Assembly (NCBI GenBank): GCA_003281385.1
Contig: QCCE01000006.1
Location: 26,935 to 90,934, forward strand
Direction of reading: 5' to 3'
DNA length: 64,000 nucleotides
Source: Prochlorococcus sp. AG-347-K17
GTDB lineage: Bacteria; Cyanobacteriota; Cyanobacteriia; PCC-6307; Cyanobiaceae
This document shows, in pieces, positions 1 through 9,413 of this stretch. A program made the translations under genes and the position numbers. The notes beneath the pieces were generated by a model. The model was not told the origin of the DNA. It saw nothing but the letters and a program-made list of their open reading frames with translations, and ran no database searches. Every line of letters starts with the position of its first letter. The first letter of the stretch is position 1.

Positions 1-1
1 T

Positions 2-1081
2 GCACATCCAGAAGTCTTAAGTGCTCTTTCTTTGAATCCTATTGGTCATTTAGATGAAGCATATATCTCATTGATGTCTGATGTACAGCAACTTTTAAGG
101 TATACCTGGCAGTGCAATAATCGTCTTACACTCCCAATGAGTGGCACCGGTAGTGCAGCGATGGAAGCTTCAATAGCTAATTTTATTGAAGAAGGCGAAA
201 AAATTCTTATTGCCAAAAAAGGATATTTTGGAGATAGATTAGTTGATATGGCAACTAGATATAAAGCTCAAGTTTCCGTTATTGAAAAACCATGGGGTGA
301 GGCTTTTACTTATGAGGAAATTAAGTATGAAATAGAGACTAAAAAACCAGCTATTTTTGCTATCGTCCATGCTGAAACATCAAGTGGTGTTTTACAACCT
401 CTTGATGGTATTGGTGATATATGCAGAAAAAATAACTGCTTGTTTTTAGTTGATGCAGTTACTTCTCTTGGCGCTTTAGAACTATTGATAGACGAATGGA
501 AAATTGATCTAGCATACAGTTGTAGTCAAAAGGGATTAAGTTGTCCCCCTGGATTAAGCCCTTTTACAATGAACAAAAGAGCTGAAGAAAAACTAATTAC
601 AAGAAAAACAAAAGTACCTAACTGGTATTTAGATTTATCTTTATTAAATAAATATTGGGGTTCTGATCGTGTTTACCATCATACTGCTCCCGTAAATATG
701 AATTTTGCTATTCGTGAAGGTTTACGATTAATTGCGAATGAGGGTTTAGAAAATGTTTGGAATAGACATAATACAAATGCAAAAAAACTTTGGAATGGTT
801 TAGAAAGTCTTGGAATGGAATTACATGTATCAGAGGATTATAGATTGCCAACTTTAACCACAGTTAAAATACCTCCAGCAGTCGATGGGGATGGTTTTAG
901 AAATCATCTTTTAAGAAACTTTGGAATAGAAATAGGAAATGGACTTGGAGAATTGTCTGGTAAGGTATGGCGCATAGGATTAATGGGCTTTAACTCAAGT
1001 GAGGAGAATGTTGATAGATTATTAAACCTATTTGATACTGAGTTAAAAAAATATTCTATTTTTGAGTCCTCAAATTTTTAA
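2..1081 (+). CDS. Class V aminotransferase, serine/alanine:glyoxylate type (5' end cut)
   Basis: PLP-dependent aminotransferase of the alanine/serine:glyoxylate (SGAT/AGAT) family, which in phototrophs helps remove photorespiratory glyoxylate. The frame is open to the window edge: codons from position 2 encode a continuation ending in NPIGHLDE, which aligns with the family N-terminus, so the TTG at 32 is internal. About 359 residues are visible against roughly 380 usual. The PLP aspartate lies in LFLVDAVTS and the Schiff-base lysine in CSQKGLSCPPG (about residue 177 of the visible part). It ends with a 26-base convergent overlap with tadA. Family assignment is firm; whether serine or alanine is the donor cannot be read from sequence. 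Confidence 0.9.
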   Translation, partial: AHPEVLSALSLNPIGHLDEAYISLMSDVQQLLRYTWQCNNRLTLPMSGTGSAAMEASIANFIEEGEKILIAKKGYFGDRLVDMATRYKAQVSVIEKPWGEAFTYEEIKYEIETKKPAIFAIVHAETSSGVLQPLDGIGDICRKNNCLFLVDAVTSLGALELLIDEWKIDLAYSCSQKGLSCPPGLSPFTMNKRAEEKLITRKTKVPNWYLDLSLLNKYWGSDRVYHHTAPVNMNFAIREGLRLIANEGLENVWNRHNTNAKKLWNGLESLGMELHVSEDYRLPTLTTVKIPPAVDGDGFRNHLLRNFGIEIGNGLGELSGKVWRIGLMGFNSSEENVDRLLNLFDTELKKYSIFESSNF

Positions 1082-1571
1082 ACCATTGTTGTAAAATATG
1101 ACTGCATTCCTCTTCTAAAATACCTCCTACAACTTCCATTTTGTGATGAGCACTTTCATGTTTTGATAGGTCAATTGATCCACCGAATCCACCTCTTTTC
1201 TTATCGTATGCCCCAAAAATAACTTTACCCATCCGCGCTTGAATAAGAGCAGAAGAACACATAGTACAAGGTTCTAAATTTGTGATAATAGTACATTCAT
1301 TAAATCTCCAATCATTTTTTATTAGAGATGCCTGCCTAAGTGCCATTATCTCAGCATGACCTAGTGGGTCTTTATTTATATTTCTTCTGTTAACCCCTCT
1401 CCCGATACATCTTCCTCTCTCATCTAAAATTATTGAACATATTGGCAGCTCAACTTTTCCAATTTCTTTGGATCTTTTTAATATCGAATTCATCCAAAGA
1501 GTGTATTTAGAATTATATGTTTTTTTTTGTTGATCTTTATTACTATTTCCATTTTCAAAAATATATCTCAT
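1056..1571 (-). CDS. tadA: tRNA-specific adenosine deaminase
   Basis: Cytidine/deoxycytidylate deaminase-fold enzyme that converts A34 to inosine in the tRNA-Arg anticodon. The zinc site is complete: HAE at residues 72-74 (zinc histidine and catalytic glutamate) and PCTMC at 101-105 (two zinc cysteines). At 171 residues it is normal for TadA. The first 25 residues before the core are polar and variable. The paralogous alternative is a guanine or cytosine deaminase, but the spacing and the genome-wide need for one TadA favour this call. Confidence 0.85.
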   Translation of the reverse strand: MRYIFENGNSNKDQQKKTYNSKYTLWMNSILKRSKEIGKVELPICSIILDERGRCIGRGVNRRNINKDPLGHAEIMALRQASLIKNDWRFNECTIITNLEPCTMCSSALIQARMGKVIFGAYDKKRGGFGGSIDLSKHESAHHKMEVVGGILEEECSHILQQWFKNLRTQK

Positions 1572-1614
1572 TTACCAATATTGAGAATAGAATTATTAAT
1601 AGATATCTTATCTG

Positions 1615-3000
1615 ATGGCTGAAGATTTAATAAATAATAAAGATATATATTTCCCCTCATATTCAGGGACTAATGACAAATTGATTACTCTTCTGAATAG
1701 AGCAAGTCAAACTCTATGTGACTGGTTCTCTAAAGCTGATAAAAATGGTCCTTTACCTTTTGATGAGAGCTACAAGTGTATTATGCCTTCGGAAGATGGT
1801 AACGCTGAAGAAGATTTGTTTTCTGAGATTGAATCTCTTTTGAATAATTCATTTAATCCCGTTCATCCTGGCTCACTAGCTCACCTTGATCCCCCACCTT
1901 TAATTTTCTCTATTTTGGGAGATTTAATTGCTGCTGGTTTAAATAACAATCTTCTTGCTTACGAGTTATCACCAAGTGTTACTTTGCTTGAGGAATCATT
2001 ATGCAAATGGTTTGCCAAGAAAATAGGGTTTAATGATTTCTCAGGAGGCATAGCTGCTAGCGGAGGTACATTAAGTAATCTCAATGCGCTAATAGCAGCT
2101 AGAAATAATGCGGGATTAGCTTCAAATCCCAATTCGGCATTACTTGTTAGTGAAGATGCACATTCTTCCTTTGTTAAATGTATAAGAGTAATGGGTCTTG
2201 ATGCTACGAATCTTGTCAAAATTAAAACTGATAATCAAGGTAGAATGGACATAGACGATCTCAAAAAGTCCTTAAATAAATGTTCAATAGAAAATAAAAA
2301 AATATTCGCTATTGTTGCCACGCTTGGGACAACTGTAAGGGGAGCAATTGATCCTATTAAAGAAATAAGTGAAATATGCAAAGAAAGAAATATATGGCTA
2401 CATATCGATGGCTCCATTGGAGGTATTTTTGCTTTAACCTCTTTACCAATAGAGGGTCTAAATAATATTAATCACGCTAATTCGATAACAATAAATCCAC
2501 AAAAAATTATTGGCATTACAAAGACTTCGTCTTTGTTATTGGTATCAAATATGAGTACTTTAGAAAATACTTTTAATACTGGGCTACCATACATATCATC
2601 TAAAGAAAACATTATAAATAGAGGAGAAATTGGCATACAGGGATCTAGACCTGCAGAGGTTATCAAACTATGGCTTGGGTTGCGTTTTTTAGGTCTTAAT
2701 GGAATAGAAAATATATTAAAATCATCAATTAAAAGAAAAGATTTTTTTATAAAAAATATCAGTAAGAATAAATTTGATATATATTCAGGTCCTCTTCATA
2801 TAGTCTCATTCATACCAAAGAAACTTGAGCCAAAAGACTCTGATGCATGGACTCAAACTAAAGTACATCAACTAATGAACAATAATTTTATGCTTTCTAG
2901 ACCAAAATTTAAAGGTAAATATTTTTTACGGGTTGTCATGGGAAATTACAATACAAAAGATTCTCATATTGAGGAACTTTTGAGACTTTTAGATGCTTAA
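1615..3000 (+). CDS. Group II pyridoxal-dependent decarboxylase
   Basis: PLP enzyme of the glutamate/aromatic-L-amino-acid/diaminobutyrate decarboxylase group. Seen: the DAHSS segment (His183, stacks on PLP), GTLSNLNAL near 151, LHIDGSIGG with Asp265, and the putative Schiff-base lysine Lys297 in NPQKIIG. Most relatives have His immediately before this lysine; here it is Gln296. The substrate cannot be assigned. It is divergently transcribed from tadA, 43 bases away, and is followed at once by a small membrane-protein ORF. 461 residues is typical of the bacterial group. Confidence 0.85.
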   Translation: MAEDLINNKDIYFPSYSGTNDKLITLLNRASQTLCDWFSKADKNGPLPFDESYKCIMPSEDGNAEEDLFSEIESLLNNSFNPVHPGSLAHLDPPPLIFSILGDLIAAGLNNNLLAYELSPSVTLLEESLCKWFAKKIGFNDFSGGIAASGGTLSNLNALIAARNNAGLASNPNSALLVSEDAHSSFVKCIRVMGLDATNLVKIKTDNQGRMDIDDLKKSLNKCSIENKKIFAIVATLGTTVRGAIDPIKEISEICKERNIWLHIDGSIGGIFALTSLPIEGLNNINHANSITINPQKIIGITKTSSLLLVSNMSTLENTFNTGLPYISSKENIINRGEIGIQGSRPAEVIKLWLGLRFLGLNGIENILKSSIKRKDFFIKNISKNKFDIYSGPLHIVSFIPKKLEPKDSDAWTQTKVHQLMNNNFMLSRPKFKGKYFLRVVMGNYNTKDSHIEELLRLLDA

Positions 3001-3003
3001 CTT

Positions 3004-3141
3004 ATGAATATGGGTAGACCAAAAATTATTGCAATAGTAACAGGGTTTATATCTATAGCCATTTGTATTGCTTATTTACTCTTAATAACTATCTTTGATT
3101 TCAGAACTTATCTAAATGATCAATTATCCAATTTTACATAG
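3004..3141 (+). CDS. Small single-pass membrane protein, 45 aa
   Basis: A 45-codon ORF starting ATG three bases after the decarboxylase stop. It has a short basic N-terminus (MNMGRPK), one hydrophobic segment of about 22 residues (IIAIVTG...LLLITI), then a polar tail ending LSNFT. Its stop overlaps the 3' end of the opposing GTPase gene by 8 bases. Function unknown. Position directly behind a longer gene and an ideal membrane-segment composition suggest it is real and co-transcribed; no independent support is visible. Confidence 0.5.
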   Translation: MNMGRPKIIAIVTGFISIAICIAYLLLITIFDFRTYLNDQLSNFT

Positions 3142-4633
3142 TAAATGGAGGCAAACCTTTATTTGATTTAAAATACTTTTTCATTTCAATTTTTGAAATA
3201 GCTTCTTTTACAAAATTGTTTAAAATGTCCTCTCTCTTACTTATTCTATAAATCTTATCTACTACTTCTTGGATTCCTCCATCTCCCCAATCTTGCCCAT
3301 TTTTAAAATATTCAATCAAACTTAGTCCTACTATTCTTATTAACCAGCCTGATGTAACTGATTGTATAGATTTAGATAATATTATTTTAGTCAAACTTGT
3401 AGCTAAAGCAGGCGAAAGAATGGCGAGACCCCCTTTTAGTATTCCTTGTTTAGCTAACGCGCTTAGCAATGAAGCTGCTAAATCTTTTGCATCTTTTTTT
3501 GTAAGCTTTATTTCATATATTTTTGATAATTCCAATATCATTTGAATGTTTACTGAGGTAGTAGCAAGGAAATCAACAGCTGGTAGTGGATTAACTAGTA
3601 TTACACCTCCTGTTATCCACATATATTTATTAATAACTTTATTCGACATTAAAAATCTTTGTTCTTGCACGAAATTTTTACTTTTAATACCTAACTTATT
3701 TGAGCGAAAAAGAATATTATCCGCCAATAACTCTTCACCATTATTATCAAGTGTTTCAATTATTTCTCTAAATAAACTTCCTACCTCTGGAACTAAATTT
3801 ATAGCATCTGATTTTATATAGGGAGATTGCGGGGATACTGCAATTGTTTGAACAACTGAAATTTTATTTTTTCTAGCGGAAGTTATAGAAATTATATTTT
3901 CTTTGATTATGTTATTTTCATCTCTAGACCTCAAATCACATTTATTTAGAACTATTATTACTTTTTTCCTTAATTTTAATAATTCTTGGATTAAATAATT
4001 TTCGTATTTATTTATGTCCTGATCTAACACAAAAAGAACTAAGTCGGAATTTGATGCTTGTATAATTGTTGCTTTTTCTCTTTCTTCTCCTAATTTAGAT
4101 GGTTCGAATAAACCTGGAGTATCCACTATATTAATGTTTCTTTTTAAAATTGGGATACGAATTTTATAGCTATTTATTTGCTTTGTTGTGCCTATTTTTG
4201 CAGAGGTTTGTCCGACAATATTTTTCAATAAAGATCTTGCTATAGATGTTTTTCCTGAGGAACCTGCTCCAAAAAGAGTAACTTTATAATCTCCTGTTTT
4301 TAATTGGGACTCTAGTTTAGTTTTTTGGTAATTTAACAATTCAACTTTTACTTTATCGTTTATTTTTTTATTAACTTTCTCCACCCCTTCCAAACTTATC
4401 TTTGCAGCACCATATGTATTTTTGAATGTGAGTAAATTTTTTTTATTTTTATATATAACTTTATAAACTATTTTTTTAAATAATTTTTTATCAATATTAT
4501 ATAAAATATAAATAATTAATATTAAAAATATAAGTGTATAAATATTTACTATTTTTATAAATATCGAAAATAAAATATATAGAAATAATATTAACACTAT
4601 ATACTTTATATACTTTATTTTTAAATAATTCAT
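3134..4633 (-). CDS. Membrane-associated GTPase with C-terminal DUF697-like domain
   Basis: P-loop GTPase with hydrophobic N-terminal segments (residues about 10-48), then a G domain: Walker A GAGSSGKTS (about 122-130), switch II VDTPGL, and guanine-specificity NKCD. The C-terminal ~150 residues with paired hydrophobic helices resemble DUF697, common in cyanobacterial and plastid GTPases of this type. I chose the ATG at 4633, two bases before the lspA stop; the longer reading from 4702 would overlap lspA by 68 bases and add a poor N-terminus. Precise role unknown; membrane or envelope function is inferred from the hydrophobic segments. Confidence 0.8.
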   Translation of the reverse strand: MNYLKIKYIKYIVLILFLYILFSIFIKIVNIYTLIFLILIIYILYNIDKKLFKKIVYKVIYKNKKNLLTFKNTYGAAKISLEGVEKVNKKINDKVKVELLNYQKTKLESQLKTGDYKVTLFGAGSSGKTSIARSLLKNIVGQTSAKIGTTKQINSYKIRIPILKRNINIVDTPGLFEPSKLGEEREKATIIQASNSDLVLFVLDQDINKYENYLIQELLKLRKKVIIVLNKCDLRSRDENNIIKENIISITSARKNKISVVQTIAVSPQSPYIKSDAINLVPEVGSLFREIIETLDNNGEELLADNILFRSNKLGIKSKNFVQEQRFLMSNKVINKYMWITGGVILVNPLPAVDFLATTSVNIQMILELSKIYEIKLTKKDAKDLAASLLSALAKQGILKGGLAILSPALATSLTKIILSKSIQSVTSGWLIRIVGLSLIEYFKNGQDWGDGGIQEVVDKIYRISKREDILNNFVKEAISKIEMKKYFKSNKGLPPFTM

Positions 4634-4634
4634 T

Positions 4635-5093
4635 TTATCGATAATTTTTAAAAATGTTATACAGTAAAAAAAGAAAACCAATATTAATGGATATATCGGC
4701 AATATTAAATACTGGAAAATTTATAATATTTAAATTTATAAAATCAACCACAAAACCTTTACATATCCTATCTATACCATTACCAATAGTTCCCCCTAGA
4801 ATAAAGCTGTATGAATATAAATCGAATGTGTTTAAAGTATTTTTCCTTAATATTAAATAAATAAGTAATATTGAAAAGAAAATACTTATTAAAGATAAAA
4901 ATATTCTACTACCACTAAATATGTTAAATGCTGCACCGTAATTTTTTACAAAGTCTAATTTAAATAAAAGAAAATCTTTATTAATAAATAATTTTTTATT
5001 ATAAAACATTAAATATTTTGTAAATTGATCTATTAGAACAATAAAAATACTTAAAGATAAAAAATATATTTTTGTTTGTATTTTATTAATCAT
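4635..5093 (-). CDS. lspA: Lipoprotein signal peptidase (signal peptidase II)
   Basis: Inner-membrane aspartyl protease that removes signal peptides from prolipoproteins after lipidation. 152 residues with four hydrophobic segments. The family blocks are present: DQFTKYL (22-28), NYGAAFNIF (51-59), GNGIDR, then FVVDFI with catalytic Asp117 and FNIAD with catalytic Asp133. Its ATG overlaps the bioY stop codon by one base and its stop is followed at once by the GTPase start, so the three genes form one leftward transcript. A likely lipoprotein client in this window is the LptC-like protein at 57825. Confidence 0.95.
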   Translation of the reverse strand: MINKIQTKIYFLSLSIFIVLIDQFTKYLMFYNKKLFINKDFLLFKLDFVKNYGAAFNIFSGSRIFLSLISIFFSILLIYLILRKNTLNTFDLYSYSFILGGTIGNGIDRICKGFVVDFINLNIINFPVFNIADISINIGFLFLLYNIFKNYR

Positions 5094-5662
5094 TATTTAC
5101 TATATTTTAAACGTTCTATAGGTTTAATAAGTAATAAAAGTGGAAAAAGCATTAAAAAATGATATCCAATCTTACCTAATGAGTATTTCCCTAAATTATA
5201 TAAAAATAAATTAAATCGACTGTAGAATATAATTTGTATGAAGTTGTAAAATATTCCAGTTAAATGCAAAGCACCTATCGCTATAAATCCATTTTTCAAA
5301 AAGTTTCCAACATTTAATTTATTTCTATTATTTAAATTATCAATTATTTTTATTAATGGATATAAACCTAATAAATAGCCAAAATTTGGAGTGAGCAAAT
5401 AACCTATAGAACCTCCCTGATGAAACACAGGGAATATAAATAACCCCAAAAATAAATATATAGAAAATGCTTTAAAAACAACTTTTTTATGAAATATAAG
5501 CGTTAATAAAATTACGGTTGGAATTTGCCATGTTATAGGCAACTCAAAGTTATTACTTGATTTATAGATAAAAGGTAGTGGAATATAAACAGGTAACATT
5601 GATGTTATTACTAGTGATTGAAGGCTCACAATTATCTCAATTAATTTATAAAAATTGAGCAT
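5093..5662 (-). CDS. bioY: BioY-family biotin transporter substrate-binding subunit
   Basis: Integral membrane S-component of energy-coupling-factor biotin uptake. Five to six hydrophobic helices; the BioY signature region is recognisable in GGSIGYLLTPNFGYLLG (residues about 85-101) preceded by a helix ending LIFHKK. 189 residues is standard. Heads the bioY-lspA-GTPase run. No EcfA/EcfT partner is in the window, so it may act alone or with shared modules elsewhere. Some BioY relatives are mis-specified, so biotin as ligand is from family knowledge. Confidence 0.85.
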   Translation of the reverse strand: MLNFYKLIEIIVSLQSLVITSMLPVYIPLPFIYKSSNNFELPITWQIPTVILLTLIFHKKVVFKAFSIYLFLGLFIFPVFHQGGSIGYLLTPNFGYLLGLYPLIKIIDNLNNRNKLNVGNFLKNGFIAIGALHLTGIFYNFIQIIFYSRFNLFLYNLGKYSLGKIGYHFLMLFPLLLLIKPIERLKYSK

Positions 5663-5677
5663 GATTATAAATTTTTT

Positions 5678-6910
5678 TTATAAGCTTCTCAATGCAACTA
5701 TTGGATCTAATTTTGAAGCTCTTTTTGCAGGTAAAACGCCAAAGATTAAACCTATTGATCCTGAAATGATCATGGTAGAAAAAGTTGTAGTAATTCCTAC
5801 AGATGCTGGAAGTGGCGTTATTAGAGATAAAAGAAAAACACCTGATAATCCTGTAGTTGTTCCTATTAATCCTCCAATTGAAGATAAAATCAATGCCTCA
5901 ATTAAAAATTGAATTAATATATCTGACTGTTTAGCTCCTATTGCTTTTCTAAGACCAATTTCTTCAGTCCTTTCGCTAACAGAAACTAGCATAATATTCA
6001 TGATTCCTATGCCTCCAACCACTAAAGATACTGCTCCAATACCTGCCAATAAAAACGTTAGCCCACTTGTAATGTTAGTTACTATATTTAAGGCATCTTC
6101 TTGTGATCTAACTGCAAAGTCATCATCTCTTATTATTTTATGTCTTTGTCTTAATAAGTTAGTAATTTGGAATTTAGCTGCCCTTGTGGCATTTTTATTT
6201 ATTGCTTCCACACTAATGAAGCTTAAACTTACGCCATATGTGGGGTCTTTACCAGTAATTCTATTTACCATCGTTGTTAATGGAATATAAGCATTTTTGT
6301 CTTGATTACTTCCAAACACAGCACCTTTTGGTTTTAAAATTCCAATAATTTCATAAGTATGATCTTTGATTCTAATTTTTTTTCCAAGTGATGAAGAGTT
6401 ATCTTTGAAAAATTCGTCTTTAAGATCAGGTCCTATTACTACATAACTTCTTGCACTATTAACATCACTTTTTGATAAAAATCTTCCCTTATCTACTTCA
6501 AAGCTTCTTACTTCAAGGAATTCAGGAGTTACTCCTGCAATTGATATATTAAGGCTCTTAGAATTTGATTGCACTATTTCGTTAGCAGAAATTTGAGGAG
6601 CAACTTTTTTAACTGTTGGGACTTGATTACTTATTGCTACTGCATCTTCTAAAACAAGGTTTTTAGGAAATGATATACCTCTTCTTCTTGTGTCATTATT
6701 TCCAGGAACAATGAATAAAACATTTGCTCCTAAATTACTCAATTGGTTTTTGGCTAATGTTTGAGCGCCCCTTCCAAGTCCTACAAGTGTAATAACTGAT
6801 GCATTTCCTATAATTATCCCCAACATTGTTAACGAACTTCTCAATTTGTTTGATAATAATGTTTTTGTAGCCATTCCTAAGGCTTCTTTTATTGTGATAT
6901 TCCTAGACAT
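5678..6910 (-). CDS. ABC transporter permease, MacB/FtsX type
   Basis: 410-residue permease: one N-terminal membrane segment (SSLTMLGIIIGNASVITLVG), a periplasmic MacB_PCD-like domain of about 220 residues, then three C-terminal membrane helices with the FtsX signature RTEEIGLRKAIGA. This architecture is shared by MacB, LolCE and the cyanobacterial DevC exporters. No ATPase or membrane-fusion partner is adjacent, so substrate and direction are unknown. Its start overlaps the end of pyk by 8 bases. Confidence 0.88.
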   Translation of the reverse strand: MSRNITIKEALGMATKTLLSNKLRSSLTMLGIIIGNASVITLVGLGRGAQTLAKNQLSNLGANVLFIVPGNNDTRRRGISFPKNLVLEDAVAISNQVPTVKKVAPQISANEIVQSNSKSLNISIAGVTPEFLEVRSFEVDKGRFLSKSDVNSARSYVVIGPDLKDEFFKDNSSSLGKKIRIKDHTYEIIGILKPKGAVFGSNQDKNAYIPLTTMVNRITGKDPTYGVSLSFISVEAINKNATRAAKFQITNLLRQRHKIIRDDDFAVRSQEDALNIVTNITSGLTFLLAGIGAVSLVVGGIGIMNIMLVSVSERTEEIGLRKAIGAKQSDILIQFLIEALILSSIGGLIGTTTGLSGVFLLSLITPLPASVGITTTFSTMIISGSIGLIFGVLPAKRASKLDPIVALRSL

Positions 6911-8693
6911 ATTTATATTTATCTATTAAGTTATCATCTTCAATTTGCCCCGTATATACAACACCTTCATTTAGCTGCAGTGTTATAAGGTCACCATTAC
7001 TGATTTGATGATTATCAATATTTTCTAAATTACATATTGTAGAAATTTTTTTATTATTTTTGTTAAATAAAGCATAAACATCATTTACATTTTGGTTAGT
7101 AACAATACCCGCAATGTTTTTACTCAGTGGAATATTTTCCACTAATTCCTTTGGGACAAATATTATTTCTCCTGGACAAATTAAAGACATATCAAGATTG
7201 TTTTTTATTATTCTTGCTTTACCTGTAACACCGATTTCCCCTATTGAAATGCCTCTGGAAACAATCTTCCTTACTAAACCCACTTTTATTAAATCTGTAG
7301 AGCCGCTAATACCTGTTAATGTTCCTGCAGTTTGAACAACTAAATCTCCTTGATTAAGGATGCCCATCTCCTGAGCAATTTGGGTAGCTAGGCTGAAAGT
7401 CTTTGCTGTTCTTTCATCGTTTTTAACCACTATGGGAGTTACTCCCCAAACAAGTTGTAATCTTCTCGCTACACTCCTCTCTGTAGTAGTTGCTAAAATA
7501 GGTGTTGGTGGTCTGAATTTACTTACATTCCGAGCAGTAGAGCCTGATTTGGTTAAAGGTATAATTGCTCCTGCATCAAGTTGCCTAGCTATATTACTTA
7601 CTGCTGCACTAATAGCATTTGGGATCGTACTAGGTAAGTGGCTCTCAATAGCTTTAAGTGGATAATCCCTTTCAATTCTTCTTGCTATTGTTGCCATTGT
7701 TTCTACTGCTTCTACAGGATAATCTCCAACAGCAGTTTCATTGGAAAGCATTACTGCATCTGTTCCATCTAGAATTGCATTGGCAACATCACTAACTTCG
7801 GCCCTAGTTGGTCTTGGATTCGAGGCCATTGAATCAAGCATTTGTGTCGCTGTAATTATTGGGATACCTAATGTATTAGCTTTTCTTATTAATTCCTTTT
7901 GTAAAAGAGGAACCTCTTCGGCGGGCATTTCTACTCCTAAATCGCCTCTTGCAACCATAACTCCATCACATAAGGGTAATACAGTATCAATTTGATCAAT
8001 TGCTTCAAATTTTTCTATTTTTGCGACTACAGGAGTTGAATGTCCATTCTTGTTTATTAAATCTTTTATTTCGTTTATATCGGATGGATTTCTTACGAAA
8101 CTTAATGCTATCCAATCAACCCCTTCAGATAAACCGAATTTCAAATCCTCTTTGTCTTTTTCAGTTAATGCTTTGACTGATAATTGAACATCTGGGAAAT
8201 TAACACCTTTATTATTTGAAAGCACCCCGCCCACTGTTACCAGACACTCTAAAAGATCAGCTTTTATGTCTACTTTTTCTACAATCATCTCTATTTTGCC
8301 ATCATCTAAAAGAATTCTTTTCCCTTCGCTAACTTCTTGAGAAAGTTTCTCGTAGGTTACATTTGCAATGGTATTTGTACATTCGACTTCATTTGATGTC
8401 AGTGTAAATTTATCACCTTTTTTAACTTTTACTGGACCATCTTTAAATCTTCCTAGTCTTATTTTAGGACCCTGAAGATCTTGTAATATTCCAATATCTA
8501 TATCTAGCTTTTTTGATACTTCTCTTATAGTTTTTATTCTCTCAGCATGATCTTTATGATCTCCATGTGAGAAATTCAATCTGAATGTTGTTACTCCAGC
8601 TTTAATTAAATCTGTAATTATCTCTTCAGACTGAGTTGCTGGACCAATAGTTGCAACTATTTTTGTTCTTCTTTTTAAATCAATATTCGACAT
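6903..8693 (-). CDS. pyk: Pyruvate kinase with C-terminal PEP-utiliser-like extension
   Basis: Transfers phosphate from phosphoenolpyruvate to ADP at the end of glycolysis. The barrel begins RRTKIVATIGPAT; NFSHGDH, the ALSFVRN strand, VAKIEKFEAID (active-site lysine and glutamate) and ITATQMLDSM all follow in order. The core ends near residue 475. The remaining 120 residues include a phosphohistidine-like mobile domain (about 485-560, GKARIIKN...CPGEIIFVP), as in many cyanobacterial and Bacillus enzymes. 596 residues fits this long class. Regulation is not visible. Confidence 0.97.
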   Translation of the reverse strand: MSNIDLKRRTKIVATIGPATQSEEIITDLIKAGVTTFRLNFSHGDHKDHAERIKTIREVSKKLDIDIGILQDLQGPKIRLGRFKDGPVKVKKGDKFTLTSNEVECTNTIANVTYEKLSQEVSEGKRILLDDGKIEMIVEKVDIKADLLECLVTVGGVLSNNKGVNFPDVQLSVKALTEKDKEDLKFGLSEGVDWIALSFVRNPSDINEIKDLINKNGHSTPVVAKIEKFEAIDQIDTVLPLCDGVMVARGDLGVEMPAEEVPLLQKELIRKANTLGIPIITATQMLDSMASNPRPTRAEVSDVANAILDGTDAVMLSNETAVGDYPVEAVETMATIARRIERDYPLKAIESHLPSTIPNAISAAVSNIARQLDAGAIIPLTKSGSTARNVSKFRPPTPILATTTERSVARRLQLVWGVTPIVVKNDERTAKTFSLATQIAQEMGILNQGDLVVQTAGTLTGISGSTDLIKVGLVRKIVSRGISIGEIGVTGKARIIKNNLDMSLICPGEIIFVPKELVENIPLSKNIAGIVTNQNVNDVYALFNKNNKKISTICNLENIDNHQISNGDLITLQLNEGVVYTGQIEDDNLIDKYKYV

Positions 8694-8754
8694 ATATAGA
8701 TAATATTGCTAGATATAAATAAATTTACCATACCCAAAGTTAGTTATTTAAGTC

Positions 8755-9084
8755 ATGGATTTTAAAACTTATCAGAAAAAAGCGAGAGAAACAGCACAAT
8801 ATCCAGATTTAGGTTCAAATAATATTTATCCAACTCTTGGTTTAGTTGGAGAGGCTGGTGAGGTAGCAGAAAAAGTAAAAAAAGTCATAAGAGATAAAAA
8901 TGGAATATTTGATAACGAATCAAAATTAGGAATTAAAAAAGAGTTAGGAGATGTATTGTGGTATGTATCAAATCTTTGTACAGAATTAAATTTCAATTTA
9001 GAGGATGTCGCATTACAAAATCTTGAAAAATTGAAATTAAGAGCTTTAAAAGGTAGTATAAGCGGTTCAGGAGACGATAGATAA
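8755..9084 (+). CDS. MazG-like nucleotide pyrophosphohydrolase
   Basis: 109-residue single-domain all-alpha NTP pyrophosphatase of the MazG superfamily. The metal-binding E-x2-E...E-x2-D signature is present: GEAGEVAEK (Glu33, Glu36) and KKELGDVLWY. Similar proteins hydrolyse non-canonical or excess nucleoside triphosphates; cyanophages carry a related gene, but nothing nearby is phage-like and the composition matches neighbours. Divergent from pyk over a 61-base gap. Confidence 0.87.
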   Translation: MDFKTYQKKARETAQYPDLGSNNIYPTLGLVGEAGEVAEKVKKVIRDKNGIFDNESKLGIKKELGDVLWYVSNLCTELNFNLEDVALQNLEKLKLRALKGSISGSGDDR

Positions 9085-9086
9085 AT

Positions 9087-9365
9087 TCAACTGTACCCTA
9101 AGCTTGCATACTGAAGATTTGTAATTAAGTTTTGAATAACATTTAAAAGTAAAAAAGCTAATAAAGATGAAATATCGAATCCACCTATTGGTGGAATAAT
9201 ACCTCTAAAAAGGTTTAGATAAGGATCTGTGATAGATGTTAATGCAGATAAAACACCGTTACTCCAATCAATACCCGGAAACCATGTAAGTAGAATTCTT
9301 ATTATTAATATGAAAGAATAAATTGATAAAGTTTGGCCCAGAACTGCGAAAATCTCAGATAACAT
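9087..9365 (-). CDS. YggT-family membrane protein
   Basis: 92 residues with two hydrophobic segments (about 8-28 and 66-84) and the YggT block RILLTWFPGIDW followed by DPYLNLFRGIIPP. In plastids and cyanobacteria the family (YlmG/CCB3 relatives) is linked to nucleoid or thylakoid organisation and haem attachment to cytochrome b6; which of these applies here is not known. Convergent with the mazG-like gene, 2 bases between stops. Confidence 0.88.
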   Translation of the reverse strand: MLSEIFAVLGQTLSIYSFILIIRILLTWFPGIDWSNGVLSALTSITDPYLNLFRGIIPPIGGFDISSLLAFLLLNVIQNLITNLQYASLGYS

Positions 9366-9413
9366 TAACTTTTCGTAATTTACAACATTCTAACATTTAG
9401 TTATTATTGCTGC

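Noticed and set aside
8755..9084. MazG-like gene as a cyanophage remnant
   Set aside because: Neighbours are core genes, base use is the same, and host copies are standard in this lineage.
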